From assembly GCA_035967665.1 (NCBI GenBank), contig JAYWLB010000086.1, positions 15,797 to 79,796 on the forward strand: a stretch of DNA of 64,000 nucleotides. Reading direction: 5' to 3'. The notes below the pieces were generated by a model. It was not told the DNA's origin and ran no database searches. It saw only the letters and a list, made by a program, of their open reading frames with translations. Positions 17,101-24,285 of the stretch are shown one piece after another. Position 1 is the first letter of the stretch, and each line of letters opens with the position of its first letter. The stretch comes from Arctic95D-9 sp035967665 (lineage in GTDB: Bacteria > Verrucomicrobiota > Verrucomicrobiia > Verrucomicrobiales > DEV007). A program made the position numbers and the translations under genes.

Positions 17101-20100
17101 CTTGGAGTCGTATGGACTGACGAGGTAGCCCGGTCGATCCTTCTTTGCTGTGGCCTCCAGAGCCGGCAAACGGGAAGGCAACTTAAAGACCCTTCCTTTG
17201 AATTTGGAACTCTCAATCTCGCGCCCCTCAACCCACTCCTCAGGGGGAATCGTCTGATCCCGCTTCTTCGCATTAGAATAGGGGCAGGCAACAATACCTT
17301 TCCTCCCGTTGATCAGAGCAGCCTCTAACGGTGGCAGCTCAGGAAGAATAAAATGACGCTTTGATTCGCCACAAAGAATTTTACTGCCCTCCACCCAGTC
17401 AGCTCCGGCTATTTCAATGGATTCGCCCCCGGTGATATAAGGACTGAACACATACCCCTTTTCACCTGTTCTCTCCAAATCCACTTTCGCCGTCAGGGTC
17501 CATTCCGGAAGCGGATCAGGGAGTCTGTAGAGATACCCTCCCCCGGAAAGTCTCAGAATTTTTTCGGGCACCCAGTCTTTCTCTTCCTGAATCTCGATGA
17601 GGTCATCTGAATACGGAGATCTTACTTCACCGAATTTTTGATCCGAGATCACCGCTGCCGATTTAATTTCCGGAATCGAATCAGGTAACAGCAACTCGAT
17701 CTGATCTTCTGAATCCACTTCAATAACAGCACCTGCATTCCAATTGTCAGGTGCAACTTCAAGACGCTCGCCTGTCTGGGGAACGACTATCACCCCTGGA
17801 CCATCCATGACCTCCGCAGTCATCCTTGGCAGTAAGTCATACGAAGAAGGCAACTTAAAGAGGCGGCCCGTGGTACGGCATTTAATCTCTTTACCGGGAA
17901 TCCAGTCCTCTGCGGAAACTTCCTGCTCTTCGTGATCAGCGTAGGGGGAAAAAGCTTTCAGCTTGCCGCCTTCTTCGAGTGTTTCCCCTACGAGAGGAGG
18001 CAACTCGTCCGGCAGTCTGACAAACTCACTCGAATCCCCGCATTGAATTAACGCACCTGGGACCCACTCCCCACCGGGGACTTCGATCATTTTCCCGGCT
18101 GCGTAGGGACTCTCAATCGTCCCCGTAAAACCGTTCTGTTGAGGAATATTACTAACGAGTTCAGGCTGTCCCGGAAGCGCTTCAGGCAGTTTGCAGAGGC
18201 ACTTGGATTCGGGACATTTAAGAATCTCCCCACGCCTCCACTGCGATGCCGTCACCGGTATTTCAGCCCCTGAATACGGGGAAAGAACCTTGTCGAAAAC
18301 TCCCTCCCGCACCGTGGCCTCTTTCAGCTCGGGGAGTTTTTCGAGTAAAAGAAAACTCCGTCCATCGCGCTCAACACTCAAGCCCAGTTCCCACTCGTCC
18401 GGCAGCAAATCGGTCTTCGCTCCTGAATAGGGATCGACTATCCACCCCGGCTTTTCGAGCAAATACTTACTGACCTTCAATTCGGGAATCACCGAAGGAA
18501 GCAAAAACTCTTTTCCGTCGTCCGTCTTGATCTTCCGGTTGCTGCGCCATTCCTCTCCGGGAATTTTCTGCTCCCGTTTCGTAAACGGATTGATAACAAT
18601 CCCGTCGCTGCCGTCGCCATGGATTCTCGCAACGTGCTTTCGATCCGGCAAATCATCAGGCAATCGACAAAGCAAATCGGTAATCTGACATACGAGAACT
18701 TTGCCCTTCTCCCAATCACTGTCCGGGACCTTGAACTCGGCATCGACAAAGGGACTTGTAACGACACCCCGATATTCATCAAGAGACTTGATCAGCTTCG
18801 GGGCGGGCAGTTTGTCAGGAAGAACATACTCGCGATTGCGCGTCGACAGGATCGTCCCGCCAACCCACAACTCCGGCTCGATTGCCTGACAATCCTCCTC
18901 ACTGGGAAAGAACGGGCTTGAGACTTTGCCGGGTTCATTCTCGTAGATAATCGCCTTTAAACGCGGGAGAGAAGCGGGTAATTTGTATTGCAACCCCGAA
19001 ACAGGGCAGGTTCCACGCTCTCCCTCCTGCCAAAGTTCAACCCCTTCCGTCTCCAGGAAATTGATGCGCGTATCCTGATCAACAGGAATGTAAGGTGAAT
19101 GAATGATTCCGGGTTCTTTCACGTCGGCGAGGCAGACCAGCGCCTCAATTTGAGCCGACAGTTGAAACATGTCACCCGTCTCCTGACAGATGAACTGCTT
19201 GTATGGCCTGATCTCCGGCCCCTGCAGAGAAAACCGCTTTTTCGTTATCGGATTCCGAAACTCCCCCGGTCCGGTCGAAACGGCTTCCGGAAGATTGTAA
19301 GACTGATATTGCGGACCGGCAGAAACCGAGATCGAAGCCTCGATATCCGACTTGGGAAGAGAAGGCGGGCCTGAACTCCGGCCCCTTCGACTTGATTGAA
19401 TCCCCCCGGATCCGGGACGGCGATCAGAACTCCGCCCCGAAGTCGAAGAAGAGTGACCGCCCGTGCCGACGCCAGTGCCGGGAGAGGCGGCAGACTTCCC
19501 GGAAACGGAAAAATCGATCTCGGAGAAATTAAAATTCTCACCTTCCGCGTCGCAGATGCTGCGAAGGATATCAGAACACTTTGTCTCATTCCCCGCTGCT
19601 CCGCAGATGTGATCGCACAGCAAATTATTGGATTCCTCTGTCAGGCCACTGATACTGGAATATCCATATCGGGATTGGTAAGCCACTGAAGGAACCGGCT
19701 TACCTCCGATCAACCGGTAGAGTCTCGCGCAAAAGACGACTGATGCGGGAAAATTCTCACCTACCGAACTGATGATCGAGTCATTGGAATCGAGAGTCTG
19801 CTCCACATCAAATTCTTCGGAACTGAACGAGATCGACGCGGGCAAAGAAAGCGGATTCACTTCCACCCGGTGCCTCGGCCAATTCGGAATCGACTCGCTT
19901 AAAAACTGATTATTGGAATCGCGATCGGAAGGAACAAGAAGAATCTCCGCTTCACCTACGGTCGGAACAGGAACTCCCATTTCCGCAGTATAATCGAGCA
20001 GATCAGCGAGGGTGCTCAGCAAAGGAAGCGCGTGGGAAAACTGAAACCGCCCATGCCTTCTCACCACATCTCTCAAGAGAATCCCCTCCCGCGGTTCGAA

Positions 20101-21330
20101 CTCAATCACGGCCTCCCCACTGGAGAACCAGTAAAAGGCGAGCGGCCGCAAAAACGCATCCGGGTAGCCGCGACCGGAACCTTGCAAGGCAACATGGGAA
20201 TCAACGAGTTGCTTCACCTCATCAAACGTTTTCTGATCACCGTCGGCAAAGAGCCGGGTATTCAAGATCGCAATGAGCGAAGAAACCTTGTCCTGCTTTC
20301 TCCTTGCGAGCATGAACTTACTCCAACTGCAGTCGAGCGGGCTTCCTGAGAGGTGATCAAACACGTCATCGAACTTGTCCGATCGCCTCTCGGCAATGGA
20401 ACGGTTTTCATCCAGAACAGGCGGCGACCGCCGTGCCTTCGACGAGCCCTCGTCATCATCGACAAGATCGGAACAACTCAAGGCTTTCTCAGGGAATCCC
20501 GCCTTTTTCTTCAAATAATGATCGAGGGCGGAAAGGACCTCGGAAGCAGAGGAGTAGCGCTCGCCGCGTTTCTTCGCCATCATCTTTTCGAGAATGACAG
20601 CAAGATCCTTATCACATTCAGTCACCTTGAACGGGCGATCATAATTGACATGTTCAGCCTCAACTTCGTGTCTGTTATCAAGGTCAAGCGGCTCAGGCTT
20701 CTTCCCTTGAAGAAGATACCACATCGCAACACCCAGTGAATAGATGTCGCTCCTGCTGTCGAGGTCCTCATCCCGGATTTGCTCTGGACTGGCAAACAGC
20801 GGAGTACCCTTCACTCCGGGAGCTGATTGCATTGTATCATCCAATGTCTTCGCCAGTCCGAAATCGATTAACTTTACACCGAGTTCTCCGTTCCTGAGGC
20901 GACCCAGCATCATGTTGGACGGCTTAATGTCACGATGAATAATGCCCTGACCATGCGCCTCAGCGAGCCCTAGACATGCCTGCCGCCCTATCAATGCAAC
21001 ATGTTCCGCAGGGAGTCCTTTCTTTTCCAAACAGAGCTCATTCAGGTCACCGCCCTCACAATACTCCATTGCACAGTAGAGATCTCCCTCGGGAGTCTCC
21101 CCGGCATAACTGAAAACAACGATATGCTCACATTGAAATTGCAGGGCCAAAAGCGCTTCGATTTCACTGATGAAATCAAACTTCTTCCGTCCATCAATAT
21201 TATCGATCACCTTAATCGCGAAATGCTTCCCTTTGAAAAGAGGGTGCTTTCCCCGATACGTCGAGCCAAACGAACCGGTTCTCGGCTCAAATGACTGATC
21301 GATGATGTAATCGCCGATCTTTTCTCTCAT
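14137..21330 (-). CDS. Giant Ser/Thr kinase with Trp repeats and FGE-like domain (2397 aa)
   Basis: Order of parts: (1) a Hanks-type kinase, residues 7-275, with Gly loop TGSFGSTYRG, Lys40 (FAIKV), HRDIKPSN (Asp134), DFG 156-158 and GTPLFASPEQ, all residues needed for activity; (2) residues 320-600, a degenerate second kinase-like region (AVIEFEPREGILLRDVVRRH; later ARLYRLIGGKPVP) without catalytic residues; (3) a Ser/Gly-rich linker; (4) about 21 repeats of 45-60 residues, residues 690-1840; (5) one transmembrane helix near 1851-1872 (GVGGAVLLVVLAIVFL); (6) a charged, helical linker; (7) an FGE-sulfatase-like domain, about 2090-2397 (IKPGTFGMGT, FSLPTEAQWERAARAG, GNVSEWCFDV). The paired Cys of true formylglycine-generating enzymes are missing (GGNYFDQPFRCRVAV), so this domain is probably a binding module. 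The start lies 7 bp after the lipoprotein gene; last gene of the operon. Confidence 0.88.
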   Translation of the reverse strand: MREKIGDYIIDQSFEPRTGSFGSTYRGKHPLFKGKHFAIKVIDNIDGRKKFDFISEIEALLALQFQCEHIVVFSYAGETPEGDLYCAMEYCEGGDLNELCLEKKGLPAEHVALIGRQACLGLAEAHGQGIIHRDIKPSNMMLGRLRNGELGVKLIDFGLAKTLDDTMQSAPGVKGTPLFASPEQIRDEDLDSRSDIYSLGVAMWYLLQGKKPEPLDLDNRHEVEAEHVNYDRPFKVTECDKDLAVILEKMMAKKRGERYSSASEVLSALDHYLKKKAGFPEKALSCSDLVDDDEGSSKARRSPPVLDENRSIAERRSDKFDDVFDHLSGSPLDCSWSKFMLARRKQDKVSSLIAILNTRLFADGDQKTFDEVKQLVDSHVALQGSGRGYPDAFLRPLAFYWFSSGEAVIEFEPREGILLRDVVRRHGRFQFSHALPLLSTLADLLDYTAEMGVPVPTVGEAEILLVPSDRDSNNQFLSESIPNWPRHRVEVNPLSLPASISFSSEEFDVEQTLDSNDSIISSVGENFPASVVFCARLYRLIGGKPVPSVAYQSRYGYSSISGLTEESNNLLCDHICGAAGNETKCSDILRSICDAEGENFNFSEIDFSVSGKSAASPGTGVGTGGHSSSTSGRSSDRRPGSGGIQSSRRGRSSGPPSLPKSDIEASISVSAGPQYQSYNLPEAVSTGPGEFRNPITKKRFSLQGPEIRPYKQFICQETGDMFQLSAQIEALVCLADVKEPGIIHSPYIPVDQDTRINFLETEGVELWQEGERGTCPVSGLQYKLPASLPRLKAIIYENEPGKVSSPFFPSEEDCQAIEPELWVGGTILSTRNREYVLPDKLPAPKLIKSLDEYRGVVTSPFVDAEFKVPDSDWEKGKVLVCQITDLLCRLPDDLPDRKHVARIHGDGSDGIVINPFTKREQKIPGEEWRSNRKIKTDDGKEFLLPSVIPELKVSKYLLEKPGWIVDPYSGAKTDLLPDEWELGLSVERDGRSFLLLEKLPELKEATVREGVFDKVLSPYSGAEIPVTASQWRRGEILKCPESKCLCKLPEALPGQPELVSNIPQQNGFTGTIESPYAAGKMIEVPGGEWVPGALIQCGDSSEFVRLPDELPPLVGETLEEGGKLKAFSPYADHEEQEVSAEDWIPGKEIKCRTTGRLFKLPSSYDLLPRMTAEVMDGPGVIVVPQTGERLEVAPDNWNAGAVIEVDSEDQIELLLPDSIPEIKSAAVISDQKFGEVRSPYSDDLIEIQEEKDWVPEKILRLSGGGYLYRLPDPLPEWTLTAKVDLERTGEKGYVFSPYITGGESIEIAGADWVEGSKILCGESKRHFILPELPPLEAALINGRKGIVACPYSNAKKRDQTIPPEEWVEGREIESSKFKGRVFKLPSRLPALEATAKKDRPGYLVSPYDSKAEEFQVDGEDWLPDHSLKCPLTGHEIITPSESEFPVPRTGILVQDEEVEDAFVTGMIESPYEAGRRQKVTVADWRAERQIRCEASGLLMKLPAKTDGFPVWADEAKLDPKSPGAILHPETGASIAIEGTLWERRSIVVLKGEPGVTVQLPRDIPPLVAVVAGGRKIRTPYEKGQKEYEVEIGDWEPGKIISCPATGRPLKLPGDLPLPEAMPDEKIAGLVFSPYDPESSFRVSLDKWKPREILEDPKGRKIQLPGALPALPEATDFDLSKVEVTPPFAGSKPIKPAVWKAGESLTCSATGGHFSLPGNLPLPEGTLTVDARKALPTSHGIIVDPFSGKEIEVEGKSWVSGSTVQSGDGNEFKLPDKLPLLSAVLDTDRPGFVKSPYASTKPFRIQSISDWVEGASVKCPKTQRTMMLPDGLPFSQDEVLQAWESGEKARKSLLLKLGVGGAVLLVVLAIVFLRPDPAARWAKWEAESENVAGIERLAFAAKAHEMFPGKREDLSKYAVSSFNNFDKFIDRNLTGMPADEVRKLEKQIRTFTYGDSKILADAAMKSLAEGERLLQISSSSAEGFTVEAVDEEVKRIEKEAKAKLPSLSGSAIAALGRQKDSLIGEKVVKVMESPDSASKGKGKGSVAATPDSEKPKGPDAPVAPVKEEKAEKEKGDTTVPLAANLKLKGLPELVWIKPGTFGMGTAQDELSAIYNELSVSSNVSSPRAPKDEALRQVTLSEGYWVAETEVTIENFLDFMNSVGIEKGDWIDEGAVTCPIEQRNGKWVMKEKENATWGSLNQPMTEVTWEGAMQYSKWLTESNREKIPDGYEFSLPTEAQWERAARAGSATPLPGDFISFKGYNHSDEVSKQAWYAGNSQKAFQTAVIATDWAEKEITFDFSGSQEVGGKKANDWGLYDVIGNVSEWCFDVYSRDTYKEGDVTDPVGPSSTSADVRRVVRGGNYFDQPFRCRVAVRRGERAIVGSHFIGFRVALVPQRR
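15811..19263 (-). repeat. About 21 diverged Trp/LP-LP coding repeats
   Basis: Inside the giant kinase, units of 45-60 residues follow the pattern S-P-Y/F, variable segment, W-x-x-G-x-x-I-x-C, short turn, f-x-L-P-x-x-L-P. Clear examples are SPYADHEEQEV with DWIPGKEIKCRTTG, and DPFSGKEIEV with SWVSGSTVQSGDG. Copies are well diverged, so the array is old and not freshly expanded. Two more copies lie in the ABC exporter encoded upstream (residues 712-816 of that protein). I do not recognise the repeat as a named family. Confidence 0.8.
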
Positions 21331-21337
21331 GAAATAG

Positions 21338-22879
21338 TCACTGTGTCGGCTGAACAGGCTGATCCTCCTGCGTGTTTTTCCAAAGGTTACCTACCCGGCG
21401 ACTCTTGATCGTAATCGTAGGACTGACAACCGGTTTGCTCTTTGCCGTCGGAACACCACCTTCGCCGGAGGCTACCGGAGCATTTGTACTTTTGTTATCA
21501 CCCGTTTCCGCGGGAACCTGCACATCCACCTTGCGCGCCGGAACAGCGCGGAGAACCGGCCTCGCCGTGGTTTGGGCCGGACTTTCATAATAACGGGTCT
21601 CATACTGGGGAGGTGAGACGAGCCGCCGCCCGTCAGGCAACATTGCACCGACCGGCAGGATCTGGGAAACCGGTCGGAATCGCGCAGGCTCGTCAACCGG
21701 TTGAGGAGGCGCGGGCGCAGAGCTTGCAGCCACTTTCTTCACCGCTGATTCAGCCGCAGGCAGATCGCTTTTATCTTTCGCTTCCGGAGCTGAATCGCTC
21801 TTCGAACCGGCGGGAGGCGTTTCAATTTTTCCGCCTGCCGGAACTGAAGTTTCTCCCGAACGGTCAGTGGGTTTAGAAACGACCGCGACCGGCTCGGCGG
21901 TATCATCCTTTTCCATCTCTCCGCTTTTGGCCACTTCTGATTCAACGGGAGGCTCCGATTCGCCCGCTTTTTTCTCCACGACATCTGCCTCCCCCTCACC
22001 GGGTTTCACCGGCAAAGCATCCACCATTCCCACCGCTGCCTTAATTTCCCCGGTTCGGGATTTTTCAGCAATGACGATACTCTTCCGATCAGCCAAAGGA
22101 AGATAGACCCAGCCTTCCGGAATAGCACCTTTGTCCACACCTGAACTGTTCTGGGTTAAAAGCCAGCTGAACGATTCGTTTTGTTTTGTTGAACCCTTCA
22201 GGTAATCAGCGAATTCCGTTGAAATCCAAACGCCTTTCTCCGGCGACCATTCGAATTCAAATCCTGTAGTAGGATCAACCAGCTTGTCCTCAAACCCCTC
22301 GGGCCGTTTAGTGTCACTGTCAGGAATCCTCGCGACTCCGCCTTCAGAGTCTGCGCTACCTTTCGACTCGTCCTTTTTCGGCTGATCCTTTTTCGACTCG
22401 TCCTTCTTGGGAACATCCCCGGCTTTGTCCCCGGACCCCCCGGCCGGCGTTTTCGCAACCGGCTGAGCTTTCATCTCTCTGTTTACAGAAACGGGCTTAG
22501 TCTCCGGCTTATCCATCTCCGGAGCAGATTGGTTCGCCACCCCTTTCTCAGGCAGCGGATCCGGCTTGGCTACAGGCTTGACGACTTCCCCGGCTGGTGG
22601 TCGCAAGATCGAAAGCACCCTCTCCGCATCCTCTTTCGTCATCGTAATTGTCTCACGCTCGTCTGTATTCAGAAACGCCTCAAGCTCTTCGACGACACGT
22701 TGTGCCCCTTCTGTCGAAACGGCTTTACCACCTTCCGGAGTAGCATCCGCTTTCTCCGAATCGCATCCCACCAGCAAATTGCTTCCCAACAGGACGGCGA
22801 GGAAATTCACGATCAACTTCAGGCTGACCCGCCGGAACTGCGCGGGCAGGAACTCTATTCGTCGTTCGTATTGATCCAT
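21338..22879 (-). CDS. Lys/Glu/Pro-rich lipoprotein of the kinase operon
   Basis: 513 residues from the ATG at 22879, which has AGAGGAGGGG directly upstream. A TTG seven codons earlier lies within that ribosome-binding sequence and is rejected as start. A lipoprotein signal with lipobox LVGC (Cys39) is preceded by an unusually long charged N-region. The mature protein is mostly disordered: a Lys/Asp/Glu tract (KKDESKKDQPKKDESKG), Pro/Ala/Glu segments, and one small ordered part around WSPEKGVWISTEFADYLKG and IPEGWVYLPLADRKSIVIAE. No family was recognised. It starts 21 bp after the preceding gene and ends 7 bp before the kinase gene, so it is likely cotranscribed with the kinase and may be a substrate or spacer between membranes (inference). 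Confidence 0.7.
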   Translation of the reverse strand: MDQYERRIEFLPAQFRRVSLKLIVNFLAVLLGSNLLVGCDSEKADATPEGGKAVSTEGAQRVVEELEAFLNTDERETITMTKEDAERVLSILRPPAGEVVKPVAKPDPLPEKGVANQSAPEMDKPETKPVSVNREMKAQPVAKTPAGGSGDKAGDVPKKDESKKDQPKKDESKGSADSEGGVARIPDSDTKRPEGFEDKLVDPTTGFEFEWSPEKGVWISTEFADYLKGSTKQNESFSWLLTQNSSGVDKGAIPEGWVYLPLADRKSIVIAEKSRTGEIKAAVGMVDALPVKPGEGEADVVEKKAGESEPPVESEVAKSGEMEKDDTAEPVAVVSKPTDRSGETSVPAGGKIETPPAGSKSDSAPEAKDKSDLPAAESAVKKVAASSAPAPPQPVDEPARFRPVSQILPVGAMLPDGRRLVSPPQYETRYYESPAQTTARPVLRAVPARKVDVQVPAETGDNKSTNAPVASGEGGVPTAKSKPVVSPTITIKSRRVGNLWKNTQEDQPVQPTQ

Positions 22880-22900
22880 TTCCCCTCCTCTTATTTCCAA

Positions 22901-23788
22901 TCACCGGACCGGCATTTTTGTTCCATTCAAAGCAGTAGCAGCAAGTCCGTTTGCAAGAATTTTCAACTGGCTCAACCGGTCTTTTGATATCTGACCTTCC
23001 GGAATCTTCCAGTCCCTTGCGAGATCAACGATTGATCGCACCTTAGGTAACGATTCAAGCAGATACTGCATTTCGTTCGATGATTTCAAGTCATCCCGGG
23101 TGATCGATTCCAGCTCCGCAATCATCAATGAAACGTAATCCTGCGCCCTGAGATAATTCGTAATCTCTCCCGTGTAGTTATCCTCCATCACCTCAACGGC
23201 GATTGAAGCCCCGTGGAACCATCCACCACACACAATCATAATGGCTTTACTCCGGTCATTTCCTTCCGCTTCCTTAAGCGCCCTGACAATATCCTGACGA
23301 TACAGCCCCAGCTGAAAGAATGCATCAAACCAGTCTCCGCGATTCACCGAATCTTTAATCTTATATCCTCTGCTCAGGCTTTCCTCCGGAACGTTGAGGT
23401 CTTTCGCCAGTTGCTCAATGTATTCGGCGCAGGCATTGAGCGTTTCAGCATCTTTCGCTTTCAGCGCCAGAACTCCATCCGCGACTTTGACTCCCAGCAG
23501 GATACACCTCCGTGAGTCTTCACTGATGCTGTCGATATCAAACTCGAGACCTTTGCCGCCCCGGTAATATTCCTTCCACTGATCCGGAGTAATCCCAAGA
23601 TCCTCCTCCAGAACAATCAACCGATCCACCGAAGATGAGGCACTCTGAAGGATATCATCCTTCCCTTTGTAATTCATCGGGTTAAAGCCTTCCTTAGCGT
23701 CCTGAGCAACGGCAGCGGTATGAAAAACACACCCGGTGAACAACAGGAACAGAGAGTTTCTAAAAACGTTCATTTTCTTAACAATCAT
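22901..23788 (-). CDS. Exported helical protein of the kinase operon
   Basis: 295 residues from the ATG at 23788, preceded by AAGAAGAG. The frame extends upstream into the neighbouring gene, but without a signal peptide at the start, so the shorter form is preferred; a second in-frame ATG at 23773 is also possible. A signal peptide (FRNSLFLLFTGCVFHTAAVAQ) is followed by an all-helical, acidic mature domain (for example EYIEQLAKDLNVPEESLSRG). No motif or family was recognised. Gaps to its neighbours are 17 and 21 bp, which supports membership of the kinase/FHA-ABC operon. Confidence 0.68.
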   Translation of the reverse strand: MIVKKMNVFRNSLFLLFTGCVFHTAAVAQDAKEGFNPMNYKGKDDILQSASSSVDRLIVLEEDLGITPDQWKEYYRGGKGLEFDIDSISEDSRRCILLGVKVADGVLALKAKDAETLNACAEYIEQLAKDLNVPEESLSRGYKIKDSVNRGDWFDAFFQLGLYRQDIVRALKEAEGNDRSKAIMIVCGGWFHGASIAVEVMEDNYTGEITNYLRAQDYVSLMIAELESITRDDLKSSNEMQYLLESLPKVRSIVDLARDWKIPEGQISKDRLSQLKILANGLAATALNGTKMPVR

Positions 23789-23805
23789 TTTTCTCTTCTT
23801 AAAAT

Positions 23806-24252
23806 TTACGAATTTCTCCGCTTCAAAGTGATCCCGTAAAAGGCTAACCAGATTACCCCTGAAATGAAAGCACTCATTAGGCATATCCCCCCTTTTTGGA
23901 GGACTCGTGAGAGATCCATTCCTTCAGTTGAGAGCATCCTCAATTTTTCGCTCAGATAAAGGTATAGGCGAATCAAACAGGTCGCAAGAATCACAAGCGA
24001 CACAACAATACTTACAAGCCCCGAAATCCCGGGCAATCCAGCCTTTCGGAAAAGGGCCATCCCACCCAGTGCAAAAGTTCCCATTACTAACCAGGCAGCC
24101 ATTTTGCTTCCACCGTGAACTTCATGAAAATGAACCAGTCCCATCACCGGAATGCGCATTAACGGGAAAAAAAATCCCATAATCAACACGGTCAGGGTGA
24201 TAGCCCACCAAACCGAAAGGATGATGGTTCGTTTTGATATTTTACTTTCCAT
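23806..24252 (-). CDS. Four-helix membrane protein of the kinase operon
   Basis: 148 residues. Four hydrophobic helices are clear: VWWAITLTVLIMGFFFPLM, MAAWLVMGTFALGGMALF, GLVSIVVSLVILATCLIRLY and GGICLMSAFISGVIWLAFYG. The loop after helix 1 contains HFHEVHGG, a short His-rich motif that could bind metal, though this may be chance. The ribosome-binding sequence AGGGAGACC lies upstream of the ATG. It is 33 bp after the FHA-ABC gene. No known family; a small accessory subunit of the exporter is one possibility. Confidence 0.65.
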   Translation of the reverse strand: MESKISKRTIILSVWWAITLTVLIMGFFFPLMRIPVMGLVHFHEVHGGSKMAAWLVMGTFALGGMALFRKAGLPGISGLVSIVVSLVILATCLIRLYLYLSEKLRMLSTEGMDLSRVLQKGGICLMSAFISGVIWLAFYGITLKRRNS

Positions 24253-24285
24253 TTATTGGTCTCCCTCTTTCCAGCTGGCCCCGAA

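Noticed and set aside
15811..19263. Zinc-ribbon array in the giant kinase
   Set aside because: Most repeats carry only one Cys and some carry none, so a four-ligand zinc site per unit is not possible.
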